Shown one piece after another: positions 38,801-47,225 of a DNA stretch of 47,924 bases. The position numbers and the translations under genes are program-made. Under the pieces are notes generated by a model that made no database searches, was not told where the DNA came from, and was given only the letters and a program-made list of their open reading frames with translations. The stretch is from Candidatus Ghiorseimicrobium undicola (lineage in GTDB: Bacteria; Omnitrophota; Gorgyraeia; Ghiorseimicrobiales; Ghiorseimicrobiaceae). Numbering within the stretch: position 1 is the stretch's first letter; each line of letters opens with the position of its first letter. The stretch spans positions 1-47,924 of the forward strand of contig PCWA01000014.1 in assembly GCA_002796125.1 (NCBI GenBank). Direction: 5' to 3'.

Positions 38801-38994
38801 CAGTCGCTGGTATTAGCACCGTCGCCTACGGCATCGGCGGGAAAGACCCGTTTTTACAGCCTATGGCATTGACGGTTGCCTGGGGCCTGATGTTTGCCAC
38901 CATGCTTACCTTAATCGTAATTCCCTGCATCTACGCGATTATTGACGATATCACGGCAAAAATACAGCATAAACCGCCTCAAAATCCTTCTTGA
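35893..38994 (+). CDS. Efflux RND transporter permease subunit
   Basis: [116 protein letters not shown]. Confidence 0.96.
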   Translation: [1033 protein letters not shown]

Positions 38995-39075
38995 CTTTAA
39001 ACTCTTTACATAATAAAATATTATTACTATTTGTTGGTATTAGATAATGCTTGTTACTATTAATTAGATGGGTTT

Positions 39076-39285
39076 ATGGAGACTGATAAAATTCAAACCA
39101 TAGAAGAAGTAAGCGATTATTTAAAAATTCCCAAACAAACGCTCTATCTTTGGGCGCGTAACGGCTCAATACCGGCGATTAAAGTAGGCAAACATTGGCG
39201 CTTCAAAAAAAGCTCTATAGATAAATGGATAGAGCATAAGGAAGAATATGCGCGCCAGAAAAACAAATGGAAGATAAAACTATAA
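39076..39285 (+). CDS. Excisionase/MerR-like helix-turn-helix protein
   Basis: IQTIEEVSDYLKIPKQTLYLWARNGSIPAIKVGKHWRFKKSSIDKWIEH. Confidence 0.88.
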   Translation: METDKIQTIEEVSDYLKIPKQTLYLWARNGSIPAIKVGKHWRFKKSSIDKWIEHKEEYARQKNKWKIKL

Positions 39286-39294
39286 TATCGGGTT

Positions 39295-39885
39295 ATGTTC
39301 TATTGGCTATTCTACGTATTATTTTGGGTAATATTTAAAACCGCCTTTCGCCTAAAAGTAGAAGGCAGGGAAAACATCCCTAAAAAAACTAATTTCATAG
39401 TCGCCTCAAACCATGCCAGTTTTTTAGATCCGTTGATTATTGGAGTAGCAATTCCAAAAAAAATTTACTGGATAGCGTTCCGCCATCTATATAACCAGAT
39501 CTTTTTACGCTGGTTTATGAGCTTAGCTAAAAGTTTACCCACGGGAAAAGTGTCGGAAAAAGCCGCGCTTCTTCTTATGCAAAATAAAAATGTCGGCATC
39601 TTTCCTGAAGGGCAGAGAAGTCACGATGGAAAACTGCAGGAATTTAAAAGAGGTGCCGCGCTTTTGGCTGTGAAGACAGCGCGGCCGGTGCTTCCCTGCG
39701 CCGTTATCGGCGCCTATCAGGCGCTGCCGAGAGGCGCCAGATTTCCCCGGCTTTGCCCGATAAAAATAAAAATCGGCAAACCCATAAACATCTTAAAGGA
39801 ATATACGCCGGTGATTGATGATGTCCGGCTTCAAGAAGGGGTACTAAAAGTTAGAAACGCTATAAAAGAAATGCTAGGGGCATAA
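39295..39885 (+). CDS. plsC: 1-acylglycerol-3-phosphate acyltransferase
   Basis: FIVASNHASFLDPLIIG; GIFPEGQRSHDGKLQEFKRGAALLA. Confidence 0.93.
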   Translation: MFYWLFYVLFWVIFKTAFRLKVEGRENIPKKTNFIVASNHASFLDPLIIGVAIPKKIYWIAFRHLYNQIFLRWFMSLAKSLPTGKVSEKAALLLMQNKNVGIFPEGQRSHDGKLQEFKRGAALLAVKTARPVLPCAVIGAYQALPRGARFPRLCPIKIKIGKPINILKEYTPVIDDVRLQEGVLKVRNAIKEMLGA

Positions 39886-39909
39886 TACACCTCACATTAG
39901 AAGAAATAT

Positions 39910-39935
39910 GGGTGTTTCACTCCCTGTGAAAGGAG
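39910..39935 (+). promoter_or_regulatory. Hairpin plus Shine-Dalgarno leader, similar to the one before the RiPP precursor
   Basis: GGGTGTTTCACTCCCTGTGAAAGGAG: TTTCAC/GTGAAA stem running into GGAG. Confidence 0.7.
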
Positions 39936-39944
39936 ACGCGCTAA

Positions 39945-41516
39945 GTGCAGCCTGATGAATTAATCCATATAGAAGTTTCCCGCGTAATACCCGCCAAGAA
40001 ATATAATATAATCCGTTTTTTGACGCGTGTCTGGGAATTCCCTACTTATATTCCCACGGTAAAAGAGGCCAATGTAGTAGAAAAAAAACATAATATTATG
40101 AAAACTAAATGGTCTATACAGGTTGAAGGCATACCGCTAACCTGGATAGAAGAGGATACGCTGGATTTAAAAGATGACAGCGTATACTTCAAATCTATTG
40201 AGGGCGATTTGCAGGAGTTTCACGGCTCCTGGAAATTTGAGGACCATCTTGAGGGCACAAACGTAATAGTCGGGGTTTATCTGCGCGTGGGGATACCGGC
40301 GATTAAAGACTTTGCCGAAAGCTACGTAAAAAATGTGGTAACGCGTAATTTTGAGGCGATTTTAGAGGCGTTTGAACGCCGGGCAATTTCCATGCGGTAT
40401 CATAGTTTTAAACAGGGGAATTTGGATAAACTAGCCGGTTTCGGCGTGTTGGGGCATTTTTATAATTTTAACCATTTAGCAAAATGCCTGATGACTTTAA
40501 ATCCGGAATTTAAAATGCCGTCTCCTGAGTTCTTAAGCAAACTTTTCAGCATGACGCCGTCATTTAAAATGCATGAAATGAAGGAGTTTAAATCCGCCAG
40601 CGGAGCGGCAACACACGGTTGTTTTATCGTCTGCACCTTTGTTCCGGAAATGCTGGAGCAGGATTTGCACGCGGTTTATTCAAAAGTGGTGCGCGCCTGT
40701 AAAATCGCCGAAAAACACGGCGTAGGCATAGTAGCGTTGGGAGGGTTTACTTCCGTCGTAGGCGAGCGCCTCGGGCATCAGATAAGCGAAGAGGTGGACA
40801 TTCCCATTACCACGGGCAATACTTATACCGCGGCCCTGGCAATCGACGGGGTAGAAAAAGCAGCCCGCCTCCTCGGCAAAGAATTAAAGGATTTACGGGT
40901 TACTATCGTCGGCGGCACTGGGGATATCGGCAGCGCATGCGCCAGGGTGCTGGCCGGTGAAGTTAAAGAATTGACCATAACCGGCAGGACTAAATCCAAT
41001 CTGCGGCGCCTGCGCGCGGAACTAAGAAAAACGCGCCGCGCCATGATTAAAGCGACCACGAATAATCTTAAAGCTGTCAAAAACGCCGATATCATAATCG
41101 CCTGCGCCACCAGCGTAAGCGCGATATTGGATATTTCATGGTTTAAGCCCGGGGCGATAATCTGCGATTTGGGATACCCGAAAAATATTTCTTACACGCC
41201 GACAAATAGAAAAGACATTATTGTTTTTTCCGGCGGCCTGGCAAGCGTGCCTACGCCTATTAATACCGGCGTGGATATGGGCCTTCCGTCTACGGATATT
41301 TCATACGGCTGTTTTTCTGAAGCGATAATTCTGGCGCTGGAGAAGCGTTTTGAAAATTTTAGCTACGGCAGGGGCAATATAATGCCGGAAAAAATCAACG
41401 AGATACGCGTATTGGGCGCCAAACACGGCTTTAAGCTGGCGCCTTTTTACTGGGCAAACCGGTTAATTACCGAAGAAGATTTTGAAGAGGTAAAGAGGGC
41501 GATAAACAATGCCTGA
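39945..41516 (+). CDS. SRPBCC (polyketide cyclase-like) domain fused to an acyl-ACP reductase (AAR)-like domain
   Basis: N-terminal about 150 aa SRPBCC-like; then HGVGIVALGGFTSVVGE, PITTGNTYTAALA, VTIVGGTGDIGSACARVL, CDLGYPKNIS, YGCFSEAIILALE...NFSYGRGNIMPEKINEIRVLGAKHGF; GTG start. Confidence 0.8.
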   Translation: MQPDELIHIEVSRVIPAKKYNIIRFLTRVWEFPTYIPTVKEANVVEKKHNIMKTKWSIQVEGIPLTWIEEDTLDLKDDSVYFKSIEGDLQEFHGSWKFEDHLEGTNVIVGVYLRVGIPAIKDFAESYVKNVVTRNFEAILEAFERRAISMRYHSFKQGNLDKLAGFGVLGHFYNFNHLAKCLMTLNPEFKMPSPEFLSKLFSMTPSFKMHEMKEFKSASGAATHGCFIVCTFVPEMLEQDLHAVYSKVVRACKIAEKHGVGIVALGGFTSVVGERLGHQISEEVDIPITTGNTYTAALAIDGVEKAARLLGKELKDLRVTIVGGTGDIGSACARVLAGEVKELTITGRTKSNLRRLRAELRKTRRAMIKATTNNLKAVKNADIIIACATSVSAILDISWFKPGAIICDLGYPKNISYTPTNRKDIIVFSGGLASVPTPINTGVDMGLPSTDISYGCFSEAIILALEKRFENFSYGRGNIMPEKINEIRVLGAKHGFKLAPFYWANRLITEEDFEEVKRAINNA

Positions 41517-43683
41517 GCATATTTTTGATTTTTCCAATTATCAATATAATTATCACGCTTTACCGGTGATAATAGTAAGCTTGTTGATTTTTTCCATCGC
41601 CCTGTTTATATTTTTTCAGGTAAAGAAGGTTACTAAAAATACCGCTTTTTTCCTGCTTTGCTTTAGCCTGAGCGTATGGCTGTTTGGTACAGGGATAGTT
41701 TATCTGGCAAATAATCCGCGGAGTGCCCATATCTGGTATAAATATTTCACATTTTTCGGCGTTACCAATATCATGCCCAGCGCTTACCTGTTCGCGGCGG
41801 CCTCATCCGGCAGGTTGCCAAAACAGCGCTTTTTGGTCCTGCTTTCTTTTATCCTTTCTTTCGGCATATATCTGGCGGCGGTATTCACGGATAAAATTAT
41901 CGGCGCGCCGCGGCTTTATTTCTGGGGGTATTATCCGGTATACAAACCGCCAAGCTTCATATTTCTCCTGCTTTACGCGGCTTCCTTCGCGGCCGTCCAG
42001 CTGAATCTATGGCTGGGTTATAAAAAAGAAACCGTGCCGATAAAGAAAACGCAAATCCGCACAATCATAATCGGATTTTTTATCGGTTTTCTGGCATCGG
42101 CTGATTTCATCGCTAAAATTTTTCCCGTGCCGTTATATCCGTTTGGCTTTCTGCCCATATTTATCTTCACCTGTCTTTTGGCGTATTCCATAATCCGGTA
42201 TAGGGCTTTTGATATTGAGACGGTAATACACAAAACCGCCGGGTGGATTTTGGCATCCTCTACCGCTTTTATCCCGATAATGCTGCTGGCTTACTGGTTA
42301 AAACCGTGGTATAGCACCGCTCCCGCGCTTAATGTGGCTCTTCTTTGCGGCGGAGTTTTTTACCTGCTTACCGTTTATGTCCAGTATACCCAGCCAAAAA
42401 TAGACCATATTTTTCAACGGCGCAAATATAATCTTGAAGAAATATCCGCTAAATTTATTGAAGATTTAGTGCATTTAAAGGGCTTGAATCAATTAATCGC
42501 CCGCATAGAAGACGTGCTGAAAAACACGTTATACCCCCGACATACGGATATCTTCATATACCACGAAAATAAAAAGAAATACGCGCTTATAAACTGGAAT
42601 AATTCAATTGAAATAGAAGAAGGTAAATTCTTAAAGTGGCTGCTCGAAAAAAATAAAATTGCCTACCGTGATTTTATACCTATAGACCCGGAATACGCGC
42701 AGATATTAAAAGACGCGGAAGATTATTTTAATTCTACCTCAAGCAATGTCGTCGTGCCGCTGGTTTTAAACGAACGGCTTTTGGGCTTTATAAACCTGGA
42801 TAAAAAGATAAACCTTAAGCGCTATACGGCCGCGGATTTCAGTTTTTTAAACACATTAAAGAACCAGTCGGCGATCGCGATATCCAACTCCCTCGTCTAT
42901 GAGAACATAGAAGAACAGGTAAGAAAGCGCACCGAACAATTGGTGGATGTGCAAAAACAGCTTATACAGGCGGAAAAATTGGCTACTGTCGGCACCTTGG
43001 CAGGGGGCGTGGCGCATGAGATAAATAACCCGCTCACCGCGATACTTACCAATGTGCAGATGCTTTTGATGGACAATGCGATAGACAGCGCCTTGGACAG
43101 GGAATCCCTGGAGCTGATTGAGGAGGCGACAAAGCGCTGCAGGACGATTGTTTCAAAGCTGATGGCTTATGCCCGAAAACCCCTTGAATCTGCCGAAGTG
43201 GCTGATGTTGACCTTCCTCAGGTGTTAAGAAACGTGCTTTTATTCCTTGAGTATCAATTCGGCCAAGAAAACATTAAAATCTCAAGCAACGCCGACTCCG
43301 GCGAGCGCTTTATCGTAAAAGGCAACCATAACGAATTTGAGCAGGTGTTTACAAACCTGATTATCAACGCGCGCGATGCCATCCGAAAGATAAAAACCAG
43401 CGGCGTGATAGAGGTCGTCTTTTCAAAAACGAAGAACAGGGTGAAGATTGAAATAAAAGACGAGGGTGTCGGCATAGAGAAGGAGCTCTGCGCCAAGATC
43501 TTTGACCCGTTTTTTACCACCAAGGATGTCGGGAAAGGGCTTGGCTTAGGCTTGTCGATCTGCCAGGCGATCGTTGAAAAGTATAGCGGCACGATAAGCG
43601 TTGATTCCCGGCTGAATCAGGGGACGGTATTTACGATTAGATTCCCCGAATCCCGCCACGAGGAGGCGGCTGTTAAAACCTAA
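41509..43683 (+). CDS. Sensor histidine kinase with N-terminal multi-TM (7TM-type) region
   Basis: About 8 hydrophobic segments, GAF-like middle, LATVGTLAGGVAHEINNPLTAILTNVQMLL H-box, GKGLGLGLSICQAIVEKYSGTISV. Confidence 0.92.
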   Translation: MPEHIFDFSNYQYNYHALPVIIVSLLIFSIALFIFFQVKKVTKNTAFFLLCFSLSVWLFGTGIVYLANNPRSAHIWYKYFTFFGVTNIMPSAYLFAAASSGRLPKQRFLVLLSFILSFGIYLAAVFTDKIIGAPRLYFWGYYPVYKPPSFIFLLLYAASFAAVQLNLWLGYKKETVPIKKTQIRTIIIGFFIGFLASADFIAKIFPVPLYPFGFLPIFIFTCLLAYSIIRYRAFDIETVIHKTAGWILASSTAFIPIMLLAYWLKPWYSTAPALNVALLCGGVFYLLTVYVQYTQPKIDHIFQRRKYNLEEISAKFIEDLVHLKGLNQLIARIEDVLKNTLYPRHTDIFIYHENKKKYALINWNNSIEIEEGKFLKWLLEKNKIAYRDFIPIDPEYAQILKDAEDYFNSTSSNVVVPLVLNERLLGFINLDKKINLKRYTAADFSFLNTLKNQSAIAISNSLVYENIEEQVRKRTEQLVDVQKQLIQAEKLATVGTLAGGVAHEINNPLTAILTNVQMLLMDNAIDSALDRESLELIEEATKRCRTIVSKLMAYARKPLESAEVADVDLPQVLRNVLLFLEYQFGQENIKISSNADSGERFIVKGNHNEFEQVFTNLIINARDAIRKIKTSGVIEVVFSKTKNRVKIEIKDEGVGIEKELCAKIFDPFFTTKDVGKGLGLGLSICQAIVEKYSGTISVDSRLNQGTVFTIRFPESRHEEAAVKT

Positions 43684-43684
43684 A

Positions 43685-44068
43685 ATGAACAATATTTTAT
43701 TAATTGACGACGAAGATTTAGTGGTAAAGAGCGTTTCTAAATTATTGCGAATGCGCGGATACAGCGTCTCGGTCGCCAGGAGCGGCGATGAAGCGCTGGA
43801 AAAATTAAAGGAAATTGATTTTAATCTTATCGTTTCAGACGTGCGCATGCCCGGCAAGGACGGGATAGAGACGATAAAAGAGATCCGCAAGACGCTCGCG
43901 GCGGCAGGTAAAAAGCATGTCCCGGAAATCCTAATCACCGGATACGCGGACCGTGAAAAATACGATGAAGCAATGAGCTTAGAAGTTGCCGATTATATAT
44001 TCAAGCCGTTTGATAACATTGACCTTTTACGGCTGGTTGAGAAAAATATAAAAAAAATAGGCGAATGA
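43685..44068 (+). CDS. Stand-alone response regulator receiver
   Basis: ILLIDDEDLVVKSVSKLLRMRGYSV; LIVSDVRMPGKDGIETIKEI; DYIFKPFD. Confidence 0.93.
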   Translation: MNNILLIDDEDLVVKSVSKLLRMRGYSVSVARSGDEALEKLKEIDFNLIVSDVRMPGKDGIETIKEIRKTLAAAGKKHVPEILITGYADREKYDEAMSLEVADYIFKPFDNIDLLRLVEKNIKKIGE

Positions 44069-45429
44069 CCGGCGAAAAACGTTTTTATCCGAGGGTGAGC
44101 GTAAATATCGGCCTTAGCTTGCGCCATAACGCGGAGGCATCGGCGTTTGATTTAAGCGAGGGCGGCATAGGCTTTGCCGCTTCAGGGGAAGCCTGCGAAC
44201 CCGGCGATAAGCTGCTAATCAGCATTAAGGACCCTGATTTTAATTCGGGATTTAACCTGCGGATGAAATGGAAAAAAAGGAACACGGAAGGTAGTTTTAT
44301 CTACGGGGGTGAATTTTTTAATCTCAGGCAGAAACAAAAAGAAGGGCTGCGCCGTTGGGTCATCGCCAGAAAAATCAGCCCGTTACTGAAAAAGGCTAAA
44401 AGCGCCGCTGAAAGCGGGCTTATCCTGCGCTTCTTTACGGATTACCTCAGCCGTTATATGGATGAGATTATAAGTATTAACGGCGCTTTAGCGGCAGGTA
44501 ACGCTTATTCTTTGGAATATGAAGAAAAACTGGATAAGCTGAGCATTAAGGCGCTGTTAAGCGGGTCCTGCCTGGAAGAATGCCTGGAAAACAAAGAAAT
44601 CCTGGGCGGGATAAAAAACAGCTTCCGCCAGCTGGCCGGGCCGTGGATTTACAAAAGCGAAATCCTTAAGCGCGCCTTTGATAAGCCCAGCGGTTACCCG
44701 GGTGATTACGAATTACTGGAAATGATTTATAATAACCGTCCGGTGTCCGGGGGCATCGGCGCCTATTTTGACAATATATTTCTTAGGAGCCCGTATATAA
44801 CTTCCGTGCGGCAGCGCAAAGATAAAATAAAACTTATGCTTTTAAGCGCGATCAACGATAAAAAACCAGGGCGTGTTAATGTCTTGAGCGTCGGCTGCGG
44901 GCCCTGCCGGGAAATCAGGGAGCTTTTGCCTGACCTAAACCCGGACAAGGAGGCGCATTTTACCTGCGTTGACTGGGATGAGAAAGCTTTGTCGTTCTCG
45001 CGCCATATGATTATGAAGCTTCATCCGCACAAGGCGATATTTAAATTCTGCCGGTGCCGGCTGAAGGATATCCTGCGCATCGAGCCGGCTCTGGGCATGC
45101 CGGAGAAGCAAGACGTAATCTACAGCACTGGTTTTTTTGATTATCTTCCCAGGCGGGTTTTTAAAAAGCTTATCAGGTCGTTATTTACATTTTTGGCTGA
45201 GGGCGGAAAGCTGATTATCACCCATAAAAACAGAGAGATGACCATGCCGCAGATTCACCCGGAGTGGCTCTGCGACTGGAATCTTATGCCGCGCAACAAA
45301 GACGAATTCATCAAGCTGATTTATGAAAGCGGCATAAAACAATTTTCAATCTCGGTATCCAGCGATAACTTCGGTTACATTCATTATTTTGTTTTATCAA
45401 AAGACGGGATGAGGAAAACCCGTACTTAA
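44065..45429 (+). CDS. PilZ domain fused to PhcB-like SAM-dependent methyltransferase
   Basis: RFYPR (RxxxR) and DLSEGGIGF of PilZ; then KPSGYPGDYELLEMIY, VLSVGCGPCREIREL, DVIYSTGFFDYLPRRVFKKLI. Confidence 0.82.
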   Translation: MTGEKRFYPRVSVNIGLSLRHNAEASAFDLSEGGIGFAASGEACEPGDKLLISIKDPDFNSGFNLRMKWKKRNTEGSFIYGGEFFNLRQKQKEGLRRWVIARKISPLLKKAKSAAESGLILRFFTDYLSRYMDEIISINGALAAGNAYSLEYEEKLDKLSIKALLSGSCLEECLENKEILGGIKNSFRQLAGPWIYKSEILKRAFDKPSGYPGDYELLEMIYNNRPVSGGIGAYFDNIFLRSPYITSVRQRKDKIKLMLLSAINDKKPGRVNVLSVGCGPCREIRELLPDLNPDKEAHFTCVDWDEKALSFSRHMIMKLHPHKAIFKFCRCRLKDILRIEPALGMPEKQDVIYSTGFFDYLPRRVFKKLIRSLFTFLAEGGKLIITHKNREMTMPQIHPEWLCDWNLMPRNKDEFIKLIYESGIKQFSISVSSDNFGYIHYFVLSKDGMRKTRT

Positions 45430-45442
45430 CCAAAAACATAAA

Positions 45443-45850
45443 ATGGCAAAAAGCATTTTAATCATTGACGACGACAAACTGGTATTGATGACGGTGAAAA
45501 GGCTGCTGGCGCTTTCCGGTTACAGTGTTTGTACCGCCTTAAATGCCCGGGCGGCGTTCAGGCGCCTGAAAGAGGCCAGCTTTGATTTGATTATATCCGA
45601 TATAAAAATGCCGCGGATGAACGGTATAGAAACGGTAAAGCGGATCCGCCAATACCTGCTGGAAAATCGCAAGGCGCGCGTGCCGGAAATATTCATCACG
45701 GCATACGCGAGCGACGCCGCCTACCAGGAGGCGCTGGCGCTGAATGTTGCCGGATATATCAAAAAACCGTTTGATGTCCGGACACTGCAGGAGACCGTGA
45801 AAAAAGCGATGGGGGAAAATAATGGCGCGAAAGAAAATATTAATAATTGA
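45443..45850 (+). CDS. Stand-alone response regulator receiver
   Basis: SILIIDDDKLVLMTVKRLLALSGYSV; LIISDIKMPRMNGIETVKRI; GYIKKPFD. Confidence 0.93.
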   Translation: MAKSILIIDDDKLVLMTVKRLLALSGYSVCTALNARAAFRRLKEASFDLIISDIKMPRMNGIETVKRIRQYLLENRKARVPEIFITAYASDAAYQEALALNVAGYIKKPFDVRTLQETVKKAMGENNGAKENINN

Positions 45851-46199
45851 CGACGAGGAATTGATAATAAAATCCCTGTCTAAGCTTTTGGAGAAAATCG
45901 GATACGAAGTATTTATCGCCAAGAACGGCCAGGATGCGATTATTATGAACGAAGAGGAGGAGTTTGATTTAATCATCGCCGATATCCGCGTGCCGGGGAT
46001 AAACGGGGTGGAGGCGGTCAGGCGGATTTATTCGGCGAATGATAAAAATTCAAAGGGCAGGATCCCGGCGATTTTTATTACCGGTTACGCCGATGAGAAC
46101 GCGGAAAATGAGGCGAAAAAGCTTAATCCGGCCGCCTATATTGCCAAGCCGTTTGATATTCCGGAATTGGTGGATAAAATAAAGGGGATTTTAATTTAA
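45822..46199 (+). CDS. Stand-alone response regulator receiver
   Basis: ILIIDDEELIIKSLSKLLEKIGYEV; LIIADIRVPGINGVEAVRRI; AYIAKPFD; overlaps the preceding receiver gene by 29 nt. Confidence 0.93.
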   Translation: MARKKILIIDDEELIIKSLSKLLEKIGYEVFIAKNGQDAIIMNEEEEFDLIIADIRVPGINGVEAVRRIYSANDKNSKGRIPAIFITGYADENAENEAKKLNPAAYIAKPFDIPELVDKIKGILI

Positions 46200-47210
46200 A
46201 TGGCTTTATCAGGATTAAAATTTAATCTATTCGCGGAAGTAAAACCATATCTTAGATTACGAGAAGAGTTAATATCGTACTTGTCAAAACATCCCAATGA
46301 TTGGTCGAAATTTCAAAAAAATTTTAATGCTACGCTTGATAAAATTTATAATGATATTTCGCAACTCGAAAAAGATAATTTTGATAAGCTTGAATCAAGT
46401 TTATATAAACTCAAAAAAATATTTGAGAAGAGATATAGGCGATATTTTTTGTGCGGTGAGTTTATAAAACATAGCTTTGAAAAACCTTTTGGCTATGCAG
46501 GAGATTTTAAGATTATTGATGAGATTTATCAAAATAATCCATGCACAACCGGATTCGATAGGTTATGGGATAACTATTTTCAGCAGTTAAGCGCTTCGAA
46601 TGCCATACGAGAAAGAAAAGAAGATTTTAAAAAAATAATTTTCAATTTTGCAAGAAAATTTTACGGCCAAGAAATACGCATAATGAATTTAGCTTGTGGG
46701 CCAGCGCGTGAAATTAAAGAATTGATACAAAATGACACAGTAGGCATATTTTCAAAAACGATTTTTGATTGTTATGATTTCGAAAAAGAAGCTATTAATT
46801 ACGCACAAAATCTTCTAAATGCCTCCGGTAATATTAATTTTATTCAAAAAAATGCGATACGCTTAGCGTTGAACAAAAACATCAAGAAAGAAATCACGCA
46901 TAGATATAACTTGATTTATTCTGCCGGGTTATTTGATTATCTGGATAAACGAATTGCTATAAAGTTACTTAGTAATCTTAAACAGCTTCTAAAAAAAGAC
47001 GGCGCAGTTTTAATTGCGAATGCAGGGGATAAGTATAATAACGCATCTGCTGCGTGGATGGAGTGGGTTGCAGAATGGCATCTTATTTATAGGTCTGAGG
47101 AAAACTTTAAAAAGCTTTTCATAGACGCTAGTTTTTCTCAAAATAATTTACAGATAATGTTGCAGCATAACAGCAGGATGATGCTATACGCTTTAGCAAA
47201 AATTGCCTAA
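46200..47210 (+). CDS. PhcB-like SAM-dependent methyltransferase (no PilZ)
   Basis: KPFGYAGDFKIIDEIYQNNP, IMNLACGPAREIKELI, NLIYSAGLFDYLDKRIAIKLL, parallel to the 44065 protein. Confidence 0.8.
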   Translation: MALSGLKFNLFAEVKPYLRLREELISYLSKHPNDWSKFQKNFNATLDKIYNDISQLEKDNFDKLESSLYKLKKIFEKRYRRYFLCGEFIKHSFEKPFGYAGDFKIIDEIYQNNPCTTGFDRLWDNYFQQLSASNAIRERKEDFKKIIFNFARKFYGQEIRIMNLACGPAREIKELIQNDTVGIFSKTIFDCYDFEKEAINYAQNLLNASGNINFIQKNAIRLALNKNIKKEITHRYNLIYSAGLFDYLDKRIAIKLLSNLKQLLKKDGAVLIANAGDKYNNASAAWMEWVAEWHLIYRSEENFKKLFIDASFSQNNLQIMLQHNSRMMLYALAKIA

Positions 47211-47225
47211 ACCCAATGGAGAAAA

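Noticed and set aside
39076-39285. Phage or mobile element marker (excisionase-like HTH)
   Set aside because: Small stand-alone HTH proteins of this type are common in bacteria; no integrase or att site nearby.
39945-41516. Alkane biosynthesis (AAR/ADO) pathway
   Set aside because: No aldehyde-deformylating oxygenase gene in the neighbourhood; the reductase is next to signalling genes instead.
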